From an uncultured Methylococcaceae bacterium (GTDB taxonomy: Bacteria; Pseudomonadota; Gammaproteobacteria; Methylococcales; Methylomonadaceae): DNA of 25,578 bases. The DNA is taken from assembly GCA_903903365.1 (NCBI GenBank), contig CAIUYS010000376.1:1-25578 (forward strand), read 5' to 3'. The notes under the pieces were generated by a model. That model was not told where the DNA came from. It saw nothing but the letters and a program-made list of their open reading frames with translations, and searched no databases. Within the stretch, counting starts at the first letter, position 1. Each line of letters begins with the position of its first letter. The position numbers were made by a program, and so were the translations under genes. Positions 16,912 to 24,748 of the stretch are shown in pieces.

Positions 16912-17673
16912 TTATGGCTTGTTAGCTTCCCGAATTGTAATTTCAAGCAGGGCATGACGTTTTTTGGCGTCCCAAATCAGGGAGTCGGCATCCTCCTGAC
17001 TGATTTCAAAACAAGTCTTGATGGTTTCGCGGATTTGCATACCCTCTTGCAGGAGTTCTTCGGGCATCAATTGCTCAAATTGTTTATGATATTTTCCGGT
17101 CAGCAACTCATCAATAGAGGCGCCTTTCAGCAATTGTCCATTGCGGTCAATCCAGCCCATGTCAAGCAACTGGGTGATAAAAGACGGCACTTGTTGGCTT
17201 TTCCAAAAACCCTTAAAGTAATTCGTCACTTTGGCCGTGAACCGTCGCATGATTTCTTTGGTAATGAGTTGGCTAATTAATTCATCAAAGTCTTTGCTCA
17301 ATTTTTGATACTCAATTAAATCATTCCGCCCTTGTTGCACCCGTTCAAGCACTTCGCTGGGAACAATGTTAACTGAAATGTCCATCATGTTTTCCTCTTC
17401 ATCATTGATTGAGCATTGCATTTTCATGCTCAGGCCCTTCATTTCACGGATCAGTTTGCGCCTGTCTTCCGGAGAACTATTCGCCGTTAACCGTTCACTG
17501 TGCTTTTCCATGTCCAATAGGGTATTCACCAGATTGGAACCCATTTTCGGAAAAAAAAGATTCGCAAAGCGATAAAGGGCGAGTAATTTTCCCGTGGAAA
17601 CATTTTCCGTATTAAGGTAAATGGGTGAAAACAGGATGGGGCTGGCGGTTAACAACGATGATTTTCGACGCAT
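16912..17673 (-). CDS. Protein of unknown function in a histidine kinase operon
   Basis: 253 residues, no family recognised. There is no clear signal peptide or membrane segment. The middle and C-terminal parts are charged and appear mostly helical (for example ISQLITKEIMRRFTAKVTNYFKGF, about 133-156), with acidic runs such as NDEEENMM near residue 90. It follows the 203-residue protein by eleven bases and is the last gene of the kinase operon, so it probably acts in the same process, perhaps as a cytoplasmic effector or partner. A weak GGA ribosome site precedes the ATG. Confidence 0.75.
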   Translation of the reverse strand: MRRKSSLLTASPILFSPIYLNTENVSTGKLLALYRFANLFFPKMGSNLVNTLLDMEKHSERLTANSSPEDRRKLIREMKGLSMKMQCSINDEEENMMDISVNIVPSEVLERVQQGRNDLIEYQKLSKDFDELISQLITKEIMRRFTAKVTNYFKGFWKSQQVPSFITQLLDMGWIDRNGQLLKGASIDELLTGKYHKQFEQLMPEELLQEGMQIRETIKTCFEISQEDADSLIWDAKKRHALLEITIREANKP

Positions 17674-17684
17674 ATTATTCCACT

Positions 17685-18296
17685 TTAGGCGTTATAAATG
17701 GTTCCAATGCTGCGAAATGGAAGACGATAAATAACATAAGAAACCAGGAAATCCTTTTCGAGCATTTTATCCAAACGGTGCATGACGCCCATAAAAACTA
17801 TGGGTAACTCGTCTTTTTCAAGGGTGCCGGTAATGCGGTTTAAGATGAATTGATCCCTCAATGCAAGTAGTTCACGGCTTTTAGTATGGTATTCCGCATT
17901 CTTGGCTTTCTGATTCGTACCAGAACTTTTCATCAATAATTTATTAAGCAGATCGTATTCCTGTATGAGTAAATCCATGTCTTCCGTGCCCTCAAGTGTT
18001 GCGCCCTTGTTTATCAAGTCCAAAATAAACGAGAAATTGGGGCTGCCACTCTCGGCAAGTCGCTTAGCCAAGGTCAGTTCATTACCGCACACCGGCGCAC
18101 CATCCTGATAAATGCGCGTCTGCTTCCAAGGCAAATTGAGCCCTTCTATTTTGGCTGCAATTCCCGCCCACATTTCATCAACGGCTGATAACTCTTTAGC
18201 AATTTTTTGATTCTTTGGCAAGCTTGACGCTTTGTGTTTCGCATCGTCCTGTGCATGCAGGATAGGCACATAGATAAGTCTTCTGAGATCTTCCAT
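17685..18296 (-). CDS. Conserved-looking protein of unknown function in a histidine kinase operon
   Basis: 203 residues, probably cytoplasmic. The opening MEDLRRLIYVPILHAQDDAK, the segment RIYQDGAPVCGNE (about 81-93), AESGSPNFSFILDLINKGATLEGTED (about 101-126) and the ending LPIVFMGVMHRLDKML look like a defined enzyme-like fold with a buried beta strand before GxxH. I recall similar proteins only as uncharacterised ones in other bacteria, often named hypothetical. It lies 18 bases after the response regulator and before the 253-residue protein, so a role downstream of the kinase is likely but unproven. Confidence 0.78.
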   Translation of the reverse strand: MEDLRRLIYVPILHAQDDAKHKASSLPKNQKIAKELSAVDEMWAGIAAKIEGLNLPWKQTRIYQDGAPVCGNELTLAKRLAESGSPNFSFILDLINKGATLEGTEDMDLLIQEYDLLNKLLMKSSGTNQKAKNAEYHTKSRELLALRDQFILNRITGTLEKDELPIVFMGVMHRLDKMLEKDFLVSYVIYRLPFRSIGTIYNA

Positions 18297-18314
18297 TGTT
18301 TTCAGCTCCTTTAT

Positions 18315-18692
18315 TTAGAGATCAAGCGCCTTGCCGATAACGCTTACCAAATGTTTGTTTTCAAAAGGTTTGCTTAAGTATTCGCTGACATTAAGATCGA
18401 CCGCATCCCTGATGGTATCGGGACAGCCATAGCCGGTCAGGATGACAACAATGACTTGGTCATCGGTTTTACGGATATGTTGCAACGTTTCAATACCATC
18501 CATTTCAGGCATCCGCAGGTCAAGAACAATTAAATCCGGATTCTCCTGCTCATTAAGCAAAATGCCATCGGCGCCATTGGTGGCGCAAAAGATTTGATAA
18601 CCTTCTTGTTCCAGCATTTCTTTAATCAGATCCAACAGATCAGGCTCATCATCAATCAGGAGTATTTTCCGCTTCGTTAATGCATTTTTCAT
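18315..18692 (-). CDS. Single-domain response regulator (CheY-like receiver)
   Basis: 125 residues forming a complete receiver domain and nothing else. The acidic pair Asp14-Asp15, the phosphoacceptor Asp58 in IVLDLRMPEMDG, Thr86 in VILTGYG and Lys108 in LSKPF are all present. No DNA-binding or enzymatic output domain exists, so it must act by protein contact or as a phosphate relay. It starts three bases after the histidine kinase stop, so it is surely its partner. The two unknown proteins just downstream are candidates for its target. Confidence 0.93.
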   Translation of the reverse strand: MKNALTKRKILLIDDEPDLLDLIKEMLEQEGYQIFCATNGADGILLNEQENPDLIVLDLRMPEMDGIETLQHIRKTDDQVIVVILTGYGCPDTIRDAVDLNVSEYLSKPFENKHLVSVIGKALDL

Positions 18693-18695
18693 TTT

Positions 18696-21600
18696 CTAGT
18701 CCTCCAATCCGTTAATAACCTGAGTTTTCCTATTTCTGTGCGGCAGTAGAATGATAAATTTTGTGCCTTGCCCCTCGCCTGCGCTTTCAGCCCACAGTTT
18801 GCCGCCGTGTGTTTCAATAATACCCAGGCTGGTGACCAGACCCAGTCCGGTGCCTTTGTCTTGTTGCCATCCGGAGTTGAAGGGCTGAAATATTTTTTCT
18901 AACTGTTCCTTGCTGATACCGATGCCGGTGTCATGAATTTCGATGCGAAGTTGGCTTTCATTTTCCTTGGCGACCGTGATGGTCAGCTTGCCTGTTTGCG
19001 CCATCGCTTGCCGCGCATTGCGGATAAGATTGATAAAGACGGAGAGCAGCGCATCCTTGTTGCCGGTGATTTTAGTGTAGGCTGGCAAATTGCAAGCCAC
19101 GGTCACTTCAATGGTGCTCATGTCATATTGATAGGTCACCGCATCAACCGCCTCCTTGATTAAATCAGGCAGATTGACGGCGACTTCTTGCTTGCCGATG
19201 GTTCTGCTATAGGTGAGCAAATTGCTTAAAATGGTTTTGCAGCGCTCGGCGTTCAGCAAAACTGTTTCAAGCTGGCTTTTTAACGGCAGTTGCTGCCCGT
19301 CACTATGGCTAAGCATGAGTTGAGTCCTGCCGATGATGATAGCGAGGGGATTGTTGATCTCATGGGACACATCAGCCACGAGCCGGCCCATCACCGCCAG
19401 TTTTTCAGAAATCAGTAATTTTTCCTGCATTGCTTTCTGTAGTGAAATGTCCGTTATTATCATGCCAATATGTCTGAGGTTGCCCTCGGCATCGTGGATC
19501 GGGAATACTGTCTGGGAAACAGGAATACTGGTGCTGTCGATGCGCTTCAGGGTATGTTCGCCATTCCATACCCTGTCCTTAATGGCAACTTGGAGCGCTT
19601 CATCTGTGACGCGTTTGAAGTCTGTCGGCTCAAGCAAATCAGTCATGTTTTTGGCTAATATCTCTTCGGCTTGGGTGGCTCCGAGCAGCTTTGTCCCGCC
19701 CGCATTGATATAGATGAGCTTGCCGTCCAAGTCAGCAAGCGCCACCAAACCTTGGTATGTTTCAATGATGGCTAATTGGTCGAGGATTACTTCCTCCGCA
19801 GCCCTTTCTTTGGTCAAGTCACGGAAGACCAGCACAACGCCGGTTAGCTGGTGATCTTGGTCGAAGATCGGCGCAGCGCTATCGCCAATCGAGCGTTCAG
19901 TGCCATCGCGGGCAATCAGTATGGTATGCACCATCATTGCTACGTTACGGCCGCTATTCAATACCAATGTCACCGGATTGTCAATCTTGGCGCGGGTCTT
20001 TTCATTAATAATGCAAAACACCTCTTCAAGTGGTTTGCCGTGCGCTTCCGGTTCGCTCCACCCGGTCAATTGCTCGGCAACCGGATTCATCAGCAATACG
20101 CAACTGTTGATATCCAGCGATATGACGGCATCACCAATGCTATAAAGCGTAGTCCTCATTTCCGCCTCATTCAGGGCAATATCATCCTGCATTCGCTTGC
20201 GCTCGGTGATGTCTGTGATGAAGCCGTGCCAGAGCGTGGAACCGTCCGTTTCCCGCTCTGGCAGTGCGTCTCCGAACATCCAGCAGATTGTGCCATCGTC
20301 AAATTTTATACGGTACTCATGGCGCCACGGGGTCAGGTTTTGCGCTGATTCCTGGAGGGAGGCAACGGTGCTGCTGTAATCGTCCGTGTGAATAATGGCA
20401 AATACTTTGGACGCATCCTCGCGGGCTTCCTCGGGGCTGACCCTAAATAGCTCGCGAATGGCTTCACTCGCGAACGGCATGCAAGAATTGCCATCGGGCC
20501 GCAACCGATATTGGTAGATAATCCCAGGCACCCGACTGGTGATTTTATTGAAGAGTGCCCAGCGTTCATTTTCCAGTTGCTTGCGTTCGGTGATATCTTC
20601 CATGGCCAGGAGTATAATCCGTGAGCCTATTCCCTCCCGGACAATCTCCCGAGCGTTAAGCAGAATAAATTTTCGCCCGATACCGGGAAAGTCGTGATCG
20701 ACTTCATAGTTATTGAACACCGTGGCGTTGGGAAGAATGTCCTCAATGAGCACACGCAGTTTGGGAATGTCCCATTGCCGGTCACCGAGGTCGTAGATGA
20801 AATTCCCGATAGTTTTCTCGGGCGTCACTTTGAAGGTGTTGTAGAAACTGGGATTGGCGGTGAGAATTTTGAGGTCATAATTCAGTACCAAGAGTGGCTC
20901 ACGCATGGTTTCCACAATGTTTTCGGCATATTCTCTGGCGTCCTGAATGGCAGCCTCCGCTGCCCTTTCTTTGGTCAAGTCACGGAAGACCAACACAACG
21001 CCGGTTAGCTGGTGATCTTGGTCGAAGATCGGTGCGGCGCTATCGCCAATCGGGCGTTCAGTGCCATCGCGGGCAATCAGTACGGTATGCGACATCATAT
21101 CTACTTTACTGTCTTTATTCAATGCCAATGTCACCGGATTGTCAATCTTGGCGCGGGTCTTTTCATTAATAATGCATAACACCTCTTCAAGTGGTTTGCC
21201 GTGCGCTTCCGGTTCGCTCCATCCGGTCAATTGCTCGGCAACCGGATTCATCAGCAATACGCAAGCGTTGATATCCAGCGATATGACGGCATCACCAATG
21301 CTATAAAGCGTAGTCCTCATTTCTGCTTCACGCAGGGCAAGATCATCCTGCATCCGCTTGCGCTCTGTGATGTCGGTGATGAAGCCGTACCAGAGCGTGG
21401 AGCCGTCCGTTTCGCGTTCTGGCATTGCGTCCCCGAACAGCCAGTGTACCGTGCCATCATCAAACTTCACCCGATATTCTTGGCGCCACGGGGTTAAGTT
21501 TCGTGCTGATTCAAAGATGGTTGATTGGACAGCGTCATAGTCGTCCGGATGAATAACGGCAAATACTTTGGCTGCATCCTCACGGACTTCCTCCGGCGTT

Positions 21601-23618
21601 ACCCGGTATATGTCGCGGATGCCGGCACTGGCGAAAGGAAAGCAGAAGCTGCCGTCAGTGCGCAACTGATATTGGTAAACAACCCCTGGCACCTGATTGG
21701 CGATTTTATATAGCTGCTTTAGCGCCTTTTCCCGTTCGTCTTCCAGTCGCTTGCGCTCAGTGATATCCTCGTAAACTCCCAGCAATCCGAACACTTGGTT
21801 GTTCTGATTCCTGAGTGGAATCTTGGACGAACGCAGCCAAATCTCCTGTCCATCCGGGGTCGTTTGCGGCTCAACATAGTATAGTTTGGCGATACCCGAT
21901 TCCATAACGGCACGGTCATCGGTACGATAAAGTTCCGCTTGGGTCGCCCAGCCCATCTGATAGTCGTCTTTACCGATCATATCCTGCGGATGCCTCATTC
22001 CTGCGTCCTTGGCAAAAGCCTTATTGCACCCGAGATAGCGTAAGTTGAGATCCTTCCAAAAAACTCGTATTGGTGCGGTATCAATGATCTTCAGCAGCAG
22101 ATTTCGGGATTTATTAATCGCATCTTCCAGTCGTTTGCGCTCACTGATATCCAAAAATGTGACCACAGCCCCTACCACCTCGCCTTTGTCGCTTTCCGGA
22201 TACGACCAATACTCGGCAGGAAAAGAAGTGCCGTCAGAACGCCAGAGCACCTCGTCGTCCACATGCATACGCTCCCCTTTCTTGACCGCCTGAAAGATGC
22301 GGCATTCTTCAACGGGAAAGTGCGTGCCATCCGCGTATTTTCCGTGAATCTGCCAATGCATGTTCTTACCGAGTAGATCATCGGGATGCCGGTAGCCAAG
22401 CAGACGGAGACAGGCATCGTTGCAGAAGGTGCAGTTACCGTCCGTGTCAATTCCGTATATTGCTTCGGCAGTGGAATTCAGCAGGAGGTGGAGCTTTTTT
22501 TGCGCCTGCCTGATCTCGGTGGTCAATCCTTCGGCGATGCGGGCGGCATTGATACGCGTATTGATCACCGAGCGCATCAATCCGAACAGCAAGCCACTGA
22601 GTGCAAGGCCACCGGCCAGGGTTGCCCATGCCGGCAGGTAGCTGAGGGCGGATAGCTGTCCGATGTAATCAAGCTCCAGCAACCACGGATGGCCGTTGAA
22701 ATCGATCGTCCGCTGCTGGTAGAACAGCGAATGCACATCAGTTGCTCTAGTCGGTTGGTTGTCTAACAGCAGGTTGGCATGTGTTGCCTCGGAGCCGTCG
22801 TATATAGCCAGATCAACGGTTTTTACTTCATGTCGCTCCCAGTCGCCGAGGATGCCGGCCATGAGATCGTTCATGCGGTAAGGGCTATAAACCCAGCCAA
22901 CCAGCGCCGACCGTCTCTGTTCGACTGTGCTAATGGGGGCGCCGTTGCGATAGACCGGGACATACATAAGAACGCCGGCCTGATTGTCTGTGCCTGTCTC
23001 CTGCACCAGTATAACCTTGCCGGACAATGTCGCCTCGCCGGTGTCTCGTGCCTTTTCCATGGCGCACCGCCTGACCGGTTCGGTATACATGTCGTAACCG
23101 AAGGCTCGCAGGTTACGGTCGCGGAAGGGTTCAAGGTAGATGATGGACGTGTAAACTGTACGCTCGCCGGGCGGTTTTACGGTATAGTCGGGAAAGCCCT
23201 CGCTACGAATCTTGGCAATATGGTTAGTCAGCTGATTCGCCGGGATGACTTGAGCAAACCCGATCCCTTGCACGCCGGGAACACTTTGCTCTGCTTGCAG
23301 GTTCTCGACATAGGTTTGCCATTCCTTGCGCTCAACAGAAACGGTTGCTGCAAAAAGGGCGCCGCCGCCGTGAAGAATCAGCGCATAAGCACCCAGGCGC
23401 TCCTGGATTTTGAGGGTGACCTGATCACAGGTAAAAATGAACTGCCGCACTGCCGCTTTTTCAATGCCCTGCTTGACCAGAAAGCTGGCAAAAACGGTCA
23501 CCAGCAAGCTGAAGACTAGCGTGGATCCGCTGAGCGTTCTTTTTCGGGCACGACTATTGGTGGGGTGATGTCCACCCATCCGGAAAAAAGTCTCAAAGGT
23601 TTTAAAATTGAGGGTCAT
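18696..23618 (-). CDS. Membrane CHASE/multi-PAS sensor histidine kinase
   Basis: 1640 residues, very long for a sensor kinase. Order: membrane segment at 31-52; periplasmic CHASE domain at about 75-310 (WQTYVENLQAEQSVPGVQGI, then YLEPFRDRNLRAFGYDMYTE); second membrane segment at about 326-352; then eight PAS-type domains between 375 and 1398, most ending in DITERK, DLTKER or similar PAC ends; then HisKA with phosphoacceptor His1419 (DVSHEINNPLAI) and an ATPase domain with N-box NLIRNARQAM near 1533, DTGIGIS near 1560 and GTGLGL near 1590. It therefore should be an active kinase sensing an external small molecule plus internal signals. Residues 638-888 and 1025-1275 are near-copies of each other. 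The ATG at 23618 lacks a good ribosome site; an ATG at codon 14 is an alternative. Confidence 0.93.
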   Translation of the reverse strand: MTLNFKTFETFFRMGGHHPTNSRARKRTLSGSTLVFSLLVTVFASFLVKQGIEKAAVRQFIFTCDQVTLKIQERLGAYALILHGGGALFAATVSVERKEWQTYVENLQAEQSVPGVQGIGFAQVIPANQLTNHIAKIRSEGFPDYTVKPPGERTVYTSIIYLEPFRDRNLRAFGYDMYTEPVRRCAMEKARDTGEATLSGKVILVQETGTDNQAGVLMYVPVYRNGAPISTVEQRRSALVGWVYSPYRMNDLMAGILGDWERHEVKTVDLAIYDGSEATHANLLLDNQPTRATDVHSLFYQQRTIDFNGHPWLLELDYIGQLSALSYLPAWATLAGGLALSGLLFGLMRSVINTRINAARIAEGLTTEIRQAQKKLHLLLNSTAEAIYGIDTDGNCTFCNDACLRLLGYRHPDDLLGKNMHWQIHGKYADGTHFPVEECRIFQAVKKGERMHVDDEVLWRSDGTSFPAEYWSYPESDKGEVVGAVVTFLDISERKRLEDAINKSRNLLLKIIDTAPIRVFWKDLNLRYLGCNKAFAKDAGMRHPQDMIGKDDYQMGWATQAELYRTDDRAVMESGIAKLYYVEPQTTPDGQEIWLRSSKIPLRNQNNQVFGLLGVYEDITERKRLEDEREKALKQLYKIANQVPGVVYQYQLRTDGSFCFPFASAGIRDIYRVTPEEVREDAAKVFAVIHPDDYDAVQSTIFESARNLTPWRQEYRVKFDDGTVHWLFGDAMPERETDGSTLWYGFITDITERKRMQDDLALREAEMRTTLYSIGDAVISLDINACVLLMNPVAEQLTGWSEPEAHGKPLEEVLCIINEKTRAKIDNPVTLALNKDSKVDMMSHTVLIARDGTERPIGDSAAPIFDQDHQLTGVVLVFRDLTKERAAEAAIQDAREYAENIVETMREPLLVLNYDLKILTANPSFYNTFKVTPEKTIGNFIYDLGDRQWDIPKLRVLIEDILPNATVFNNYEVDHDFPGIGRKFILLNAREIVREGIGSRIILLAMEDITERKQLENERWALFNKITSRVPGIIYQYRLRPDGNSCMPFASEAIRELFRVSPEEAREDASKVFAIIHTDDYSSTVASLQESAQNLTPWRHEYRIKFDDGTICWMFGDALPERETDGSTLWHGFITDITERKRMQDDIALNEAEMRTTLYSIGDAVISLDINSCVLLMNPVAEQLTGWSEPEAHGKPLEEVFCIINEKTRAKIDNPVTLVLNSGRNVAMMVHTILIARDGTERSIGDSAAPIFDQDHQLTGVVLVFRDLTKERAAEEVILDQLAIIETYQGLVALADLDGKLIYINAGGTKLLGATQAEEILAKNMTDLLEPTDFKRVTDEALQVAIKDRVWNGEHTLKRIDSTSIPVSQTVFPIHDAEGNLRHIGMIITDISLQKAMQEKLLISEKLAVMGRLVADVSHEINNPLAIIIGRTQLMLSHSDGQQLPLKSQLETVLLNAERCKTILSNLLTYSRTIGKQEVAVNLPDLIKEAVDAVTYQYDMSTIEVTVACNLPAYTKITGNKDALLSVFINLIRNARQAMAQTGKLTITVAKENESQLRIEIHDTGIGISKEQLEKIFQPFNSGWQQDKGTGLGLVTSLGIIETHGGKLWAESAGEGQGTKFIILLPHRNRKTQVINGLED
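19794..20546 (-). repeat. Intragenic direct repeat, downstream copy (PAS pair 6-7)
   Basis: Encodes residues 1025-1275 of the kinase. It matches 20955-21707 at a constant offset of 1161 bases (387 codons). Long stretches around 19803-19930 and 20964-21090 are nearly identical at the DNA level. The second PAS of the block is about nine-tenths identical in protein by eye. Confidence 0.8.
20955..21707 (-). repeat. Intragenic direct repeat, upstream copy (PAS pair 3-4)
   Basis: Encodes residues 638-888 of the kinase, the partner of the repeat at 19794-20546. The two copies are separated by one unrelated PAS domain (about residues 889-1018), so the duplicated unit was probably three PAS domains or was followed by divergence of the middle one. 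Confidence 0.8.
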
Positions 23619-23706
23619 AAGTGGGGTCGAGTTTGGGTTTATGCCTTGGAGTCAATGCCGACTGCGAGTATTCGATGCAGGAGCGGGCAGGGGAGTTTAA
23701 ATGCTG

Positions 23707-23734
23707 ATAATACGCGCATTGCACCGAAATGCAA
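23707..23734 (-). promoter_or_regulatory. Candidate sigma-70 promoter for the kinase operon
   Basis: Read on the minus strand, TTGCAT (23729-23734) and TATTAT (23707-23712) are separated by 16 bases. This gives a leader of roughly 80 bases before the kinase ATG. Judged by eye only. Confidence 0.35.
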
Positions 23735-24012
23735 AATTTGTGGATAACCTTCAGGAATTTAGAACGTAGCGGTGATTTGTAAAAATAAATCAATCAGTTA
23801 CTGAGTATTAATTTACCTGAATTCTGTAATCCAACCCCTCTGAATAAAAATAATTTTTATAAATCAATGGAATAATATTAAAAACAGATAATTATACAGA
23901 TCATGATTTTGATGAAAAAAAGAGGTAAAAAAGGTGGCGAAATAAAAGCCGATGCCAATGAGGTAGATATTATTGGGGCAAACTTGTACTCAGGCTGTTA
24001 ATGGCCGTTATA

Positions 24013-24135
24013 CCCATTCCGTTAAGTTAAGCGCAAGTTGTTTAAAAAGCTGGAGTGCAATCGCTTCAGCTATTGCCTGTAAAAACAGCTAAAGCTGTTT
24101 TACTCCGGTTGTATGATTAACTTAACGGAATTGGG
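24013..24135. repeat. Terminal-inverted-repeat palindromic element, copy 2
   Basis: The ends CCCATTCCGTTAAGTTAA (24013-24030) and TTAACTTAACGGAATTGGG (24117-24135) are inverted copies differing by one inserted base. Inside is an 8-bp hairpin AAAACAGC-TAAA-GCTGTTTT (24082-24101). The end core TTAAGTTAA is shared with the element at 55-161, but the interiors differ, so they are relatives rather than copies. There is no coding capacity. Confidence 0.6.
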
Positions 24136-24252
24136 CATTACACCTTTGTATTGCCGTTTTTTTAAACCCACTAATCAACAGAAATCGGTTTACTCATTGT
24201 GAATGAGTGAAACAATCCAACCACTGTTGAGTGGTGATGATCTTTTAAGCGC

Positions 24253-24489
24253 TTACTCGGCTTTTTTAACACGGATTTTGTTACCGGCCACATTTTTGCC
24301 GTTAAGGGTATTTATTGCTATCTTGGCTTCTCCCATTTTGGGCATTTCGATAAAGCCAAAACCCTTGGAGATTCCCGTCTCTTTATCGATGACCAGGTCA
24401 CAGGACTGCACTGTGCCGTGCGCTTCAAATAAAGCCTGAAGATCTGCTTCTGTGGTAGTACGGGCTAGATTGCGTATCAGTAGTTTCAT
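24253..24489 (-). CDS. Small RRM-domain RNA-binding protein
   Basis: A 78-residue protein that is a single RNA recognition motif. RNP2 is LLIRNL (3-8) and RNP1 is KGFGFIEM (42-49) with the aromatic RNA-stacking residues. The fold is complete (beta-alpha-beta-beta-alpha-beta) and there is no glycine-rich tail, only a short basic end, KVKKAE. Such proteins in proteobacteria and cyanobacteria are thought to be RNA chaperone-like, some cold-induced; the target here is unknown. It is divergent from cstA. On its upstream side a perfect TATAAT (24520-24525, minus strand) lies about 30 bases before the ATG, without a good -35. Confidence 0.92.
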   Translation of the reverse strand: MKLLIRNLARTTTEADLQALFEAHGTVQSCDLVIDKETGISKGFGFIEMPKMGEAKIAINTLNGKNVAGNKIRVKKAE

Positions 24490-24519
24490 GGTATTGCCGT
24501 GTTATTATCAAATGGGGCA

Positions 24520-24525
24520 ATTATA
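24520..24525 (-). promoter_or_regulatory. Consensus -10 box TATAAT upstream of the RRM gene
   Basis: A perfect TATAAT on the minus strand, 30 bases before the RRM start codon. No recognisable -35 lies 16 to 18 bases further upstream, so the promoter would need another determinant or an activator. Confidence 0.35.
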
Positions 24526-24635
24526 CCGCTTCTTGATAAACCGTTCCTTATAACAATGCGCTCAATGTCGATTCACAAAAGACGGTTTCAGCCATGGCTA
24601 GCGTTTTAACTCGGTTGATCAATATATTTTACCCA

Positions 24636-24651
24636 AAAAAACCGGTTTTTT
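24636..24651. promoter_or_regulatory. Perfect 16-bp palindrome AAAAAACCGGTTTTTT
   Basis: A fully symmetrical A6-CCGG-T6 sequence between the divergent RRM and cstA genes. It could be an operator or, as RNA, a weak terminator-like stem reading in either direction. It lies about 100 bases before the cstA start. Confidence 0.35.
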
Positions 24652-24748
24652 AAGGCACAAATAGTACCTTTGACAATTATCCTGTGGTAAAGCGGCTAAT
24701 TTTAAGGATAATTACCGCAATCTTGCATAAAAAAATAAAAGTTAAATC

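Larger units (their letters stand above)
23619..24252. other. Long AT-rich non-coding region between kinase and RRM gene
   Basis: Holds the kinase promoter region (23707-23734), a strongly AT-rich block (23780-23900) and a terminal-inverted-repeat element (24013-24135). Two small hairpins lie past the RRM stop: ACTCATT/AATGAGT at 24192-24208 and CCACT/AGTGG at 24221-24234. A 32-codon ORF (23903-24001, +) is present but unsupported. Confidence 0.5.

Noticed and set aside
19851..20348. 165-codon plus-strand frame, with a similar one at 21201-21497
   Set aside because: Both are antisense shadows of the duplicated PAS block; their mutual similarity follows from the repeat.
19794..21707. The kinase repeat as an assembly artefact
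   Set aside because: The copies differ at many scattered positions and flank a unique PAS domain, so they are distinct real copies.
22779..23519. 246-codon open frame on the plus strand opposite the kinase
   Set aside because: It lies antisense to the strongly supported CHASE domain, and its composition looks like a shadow of the coding strand.
23903..24001. 32-codon plus-strand ORF beginning MILMKKRGKKGGEIKADANE
   Set aside because: No ribosome site and no recognised family, in AT-rich non-coding sequence; likely chance, though it is a clean frame.
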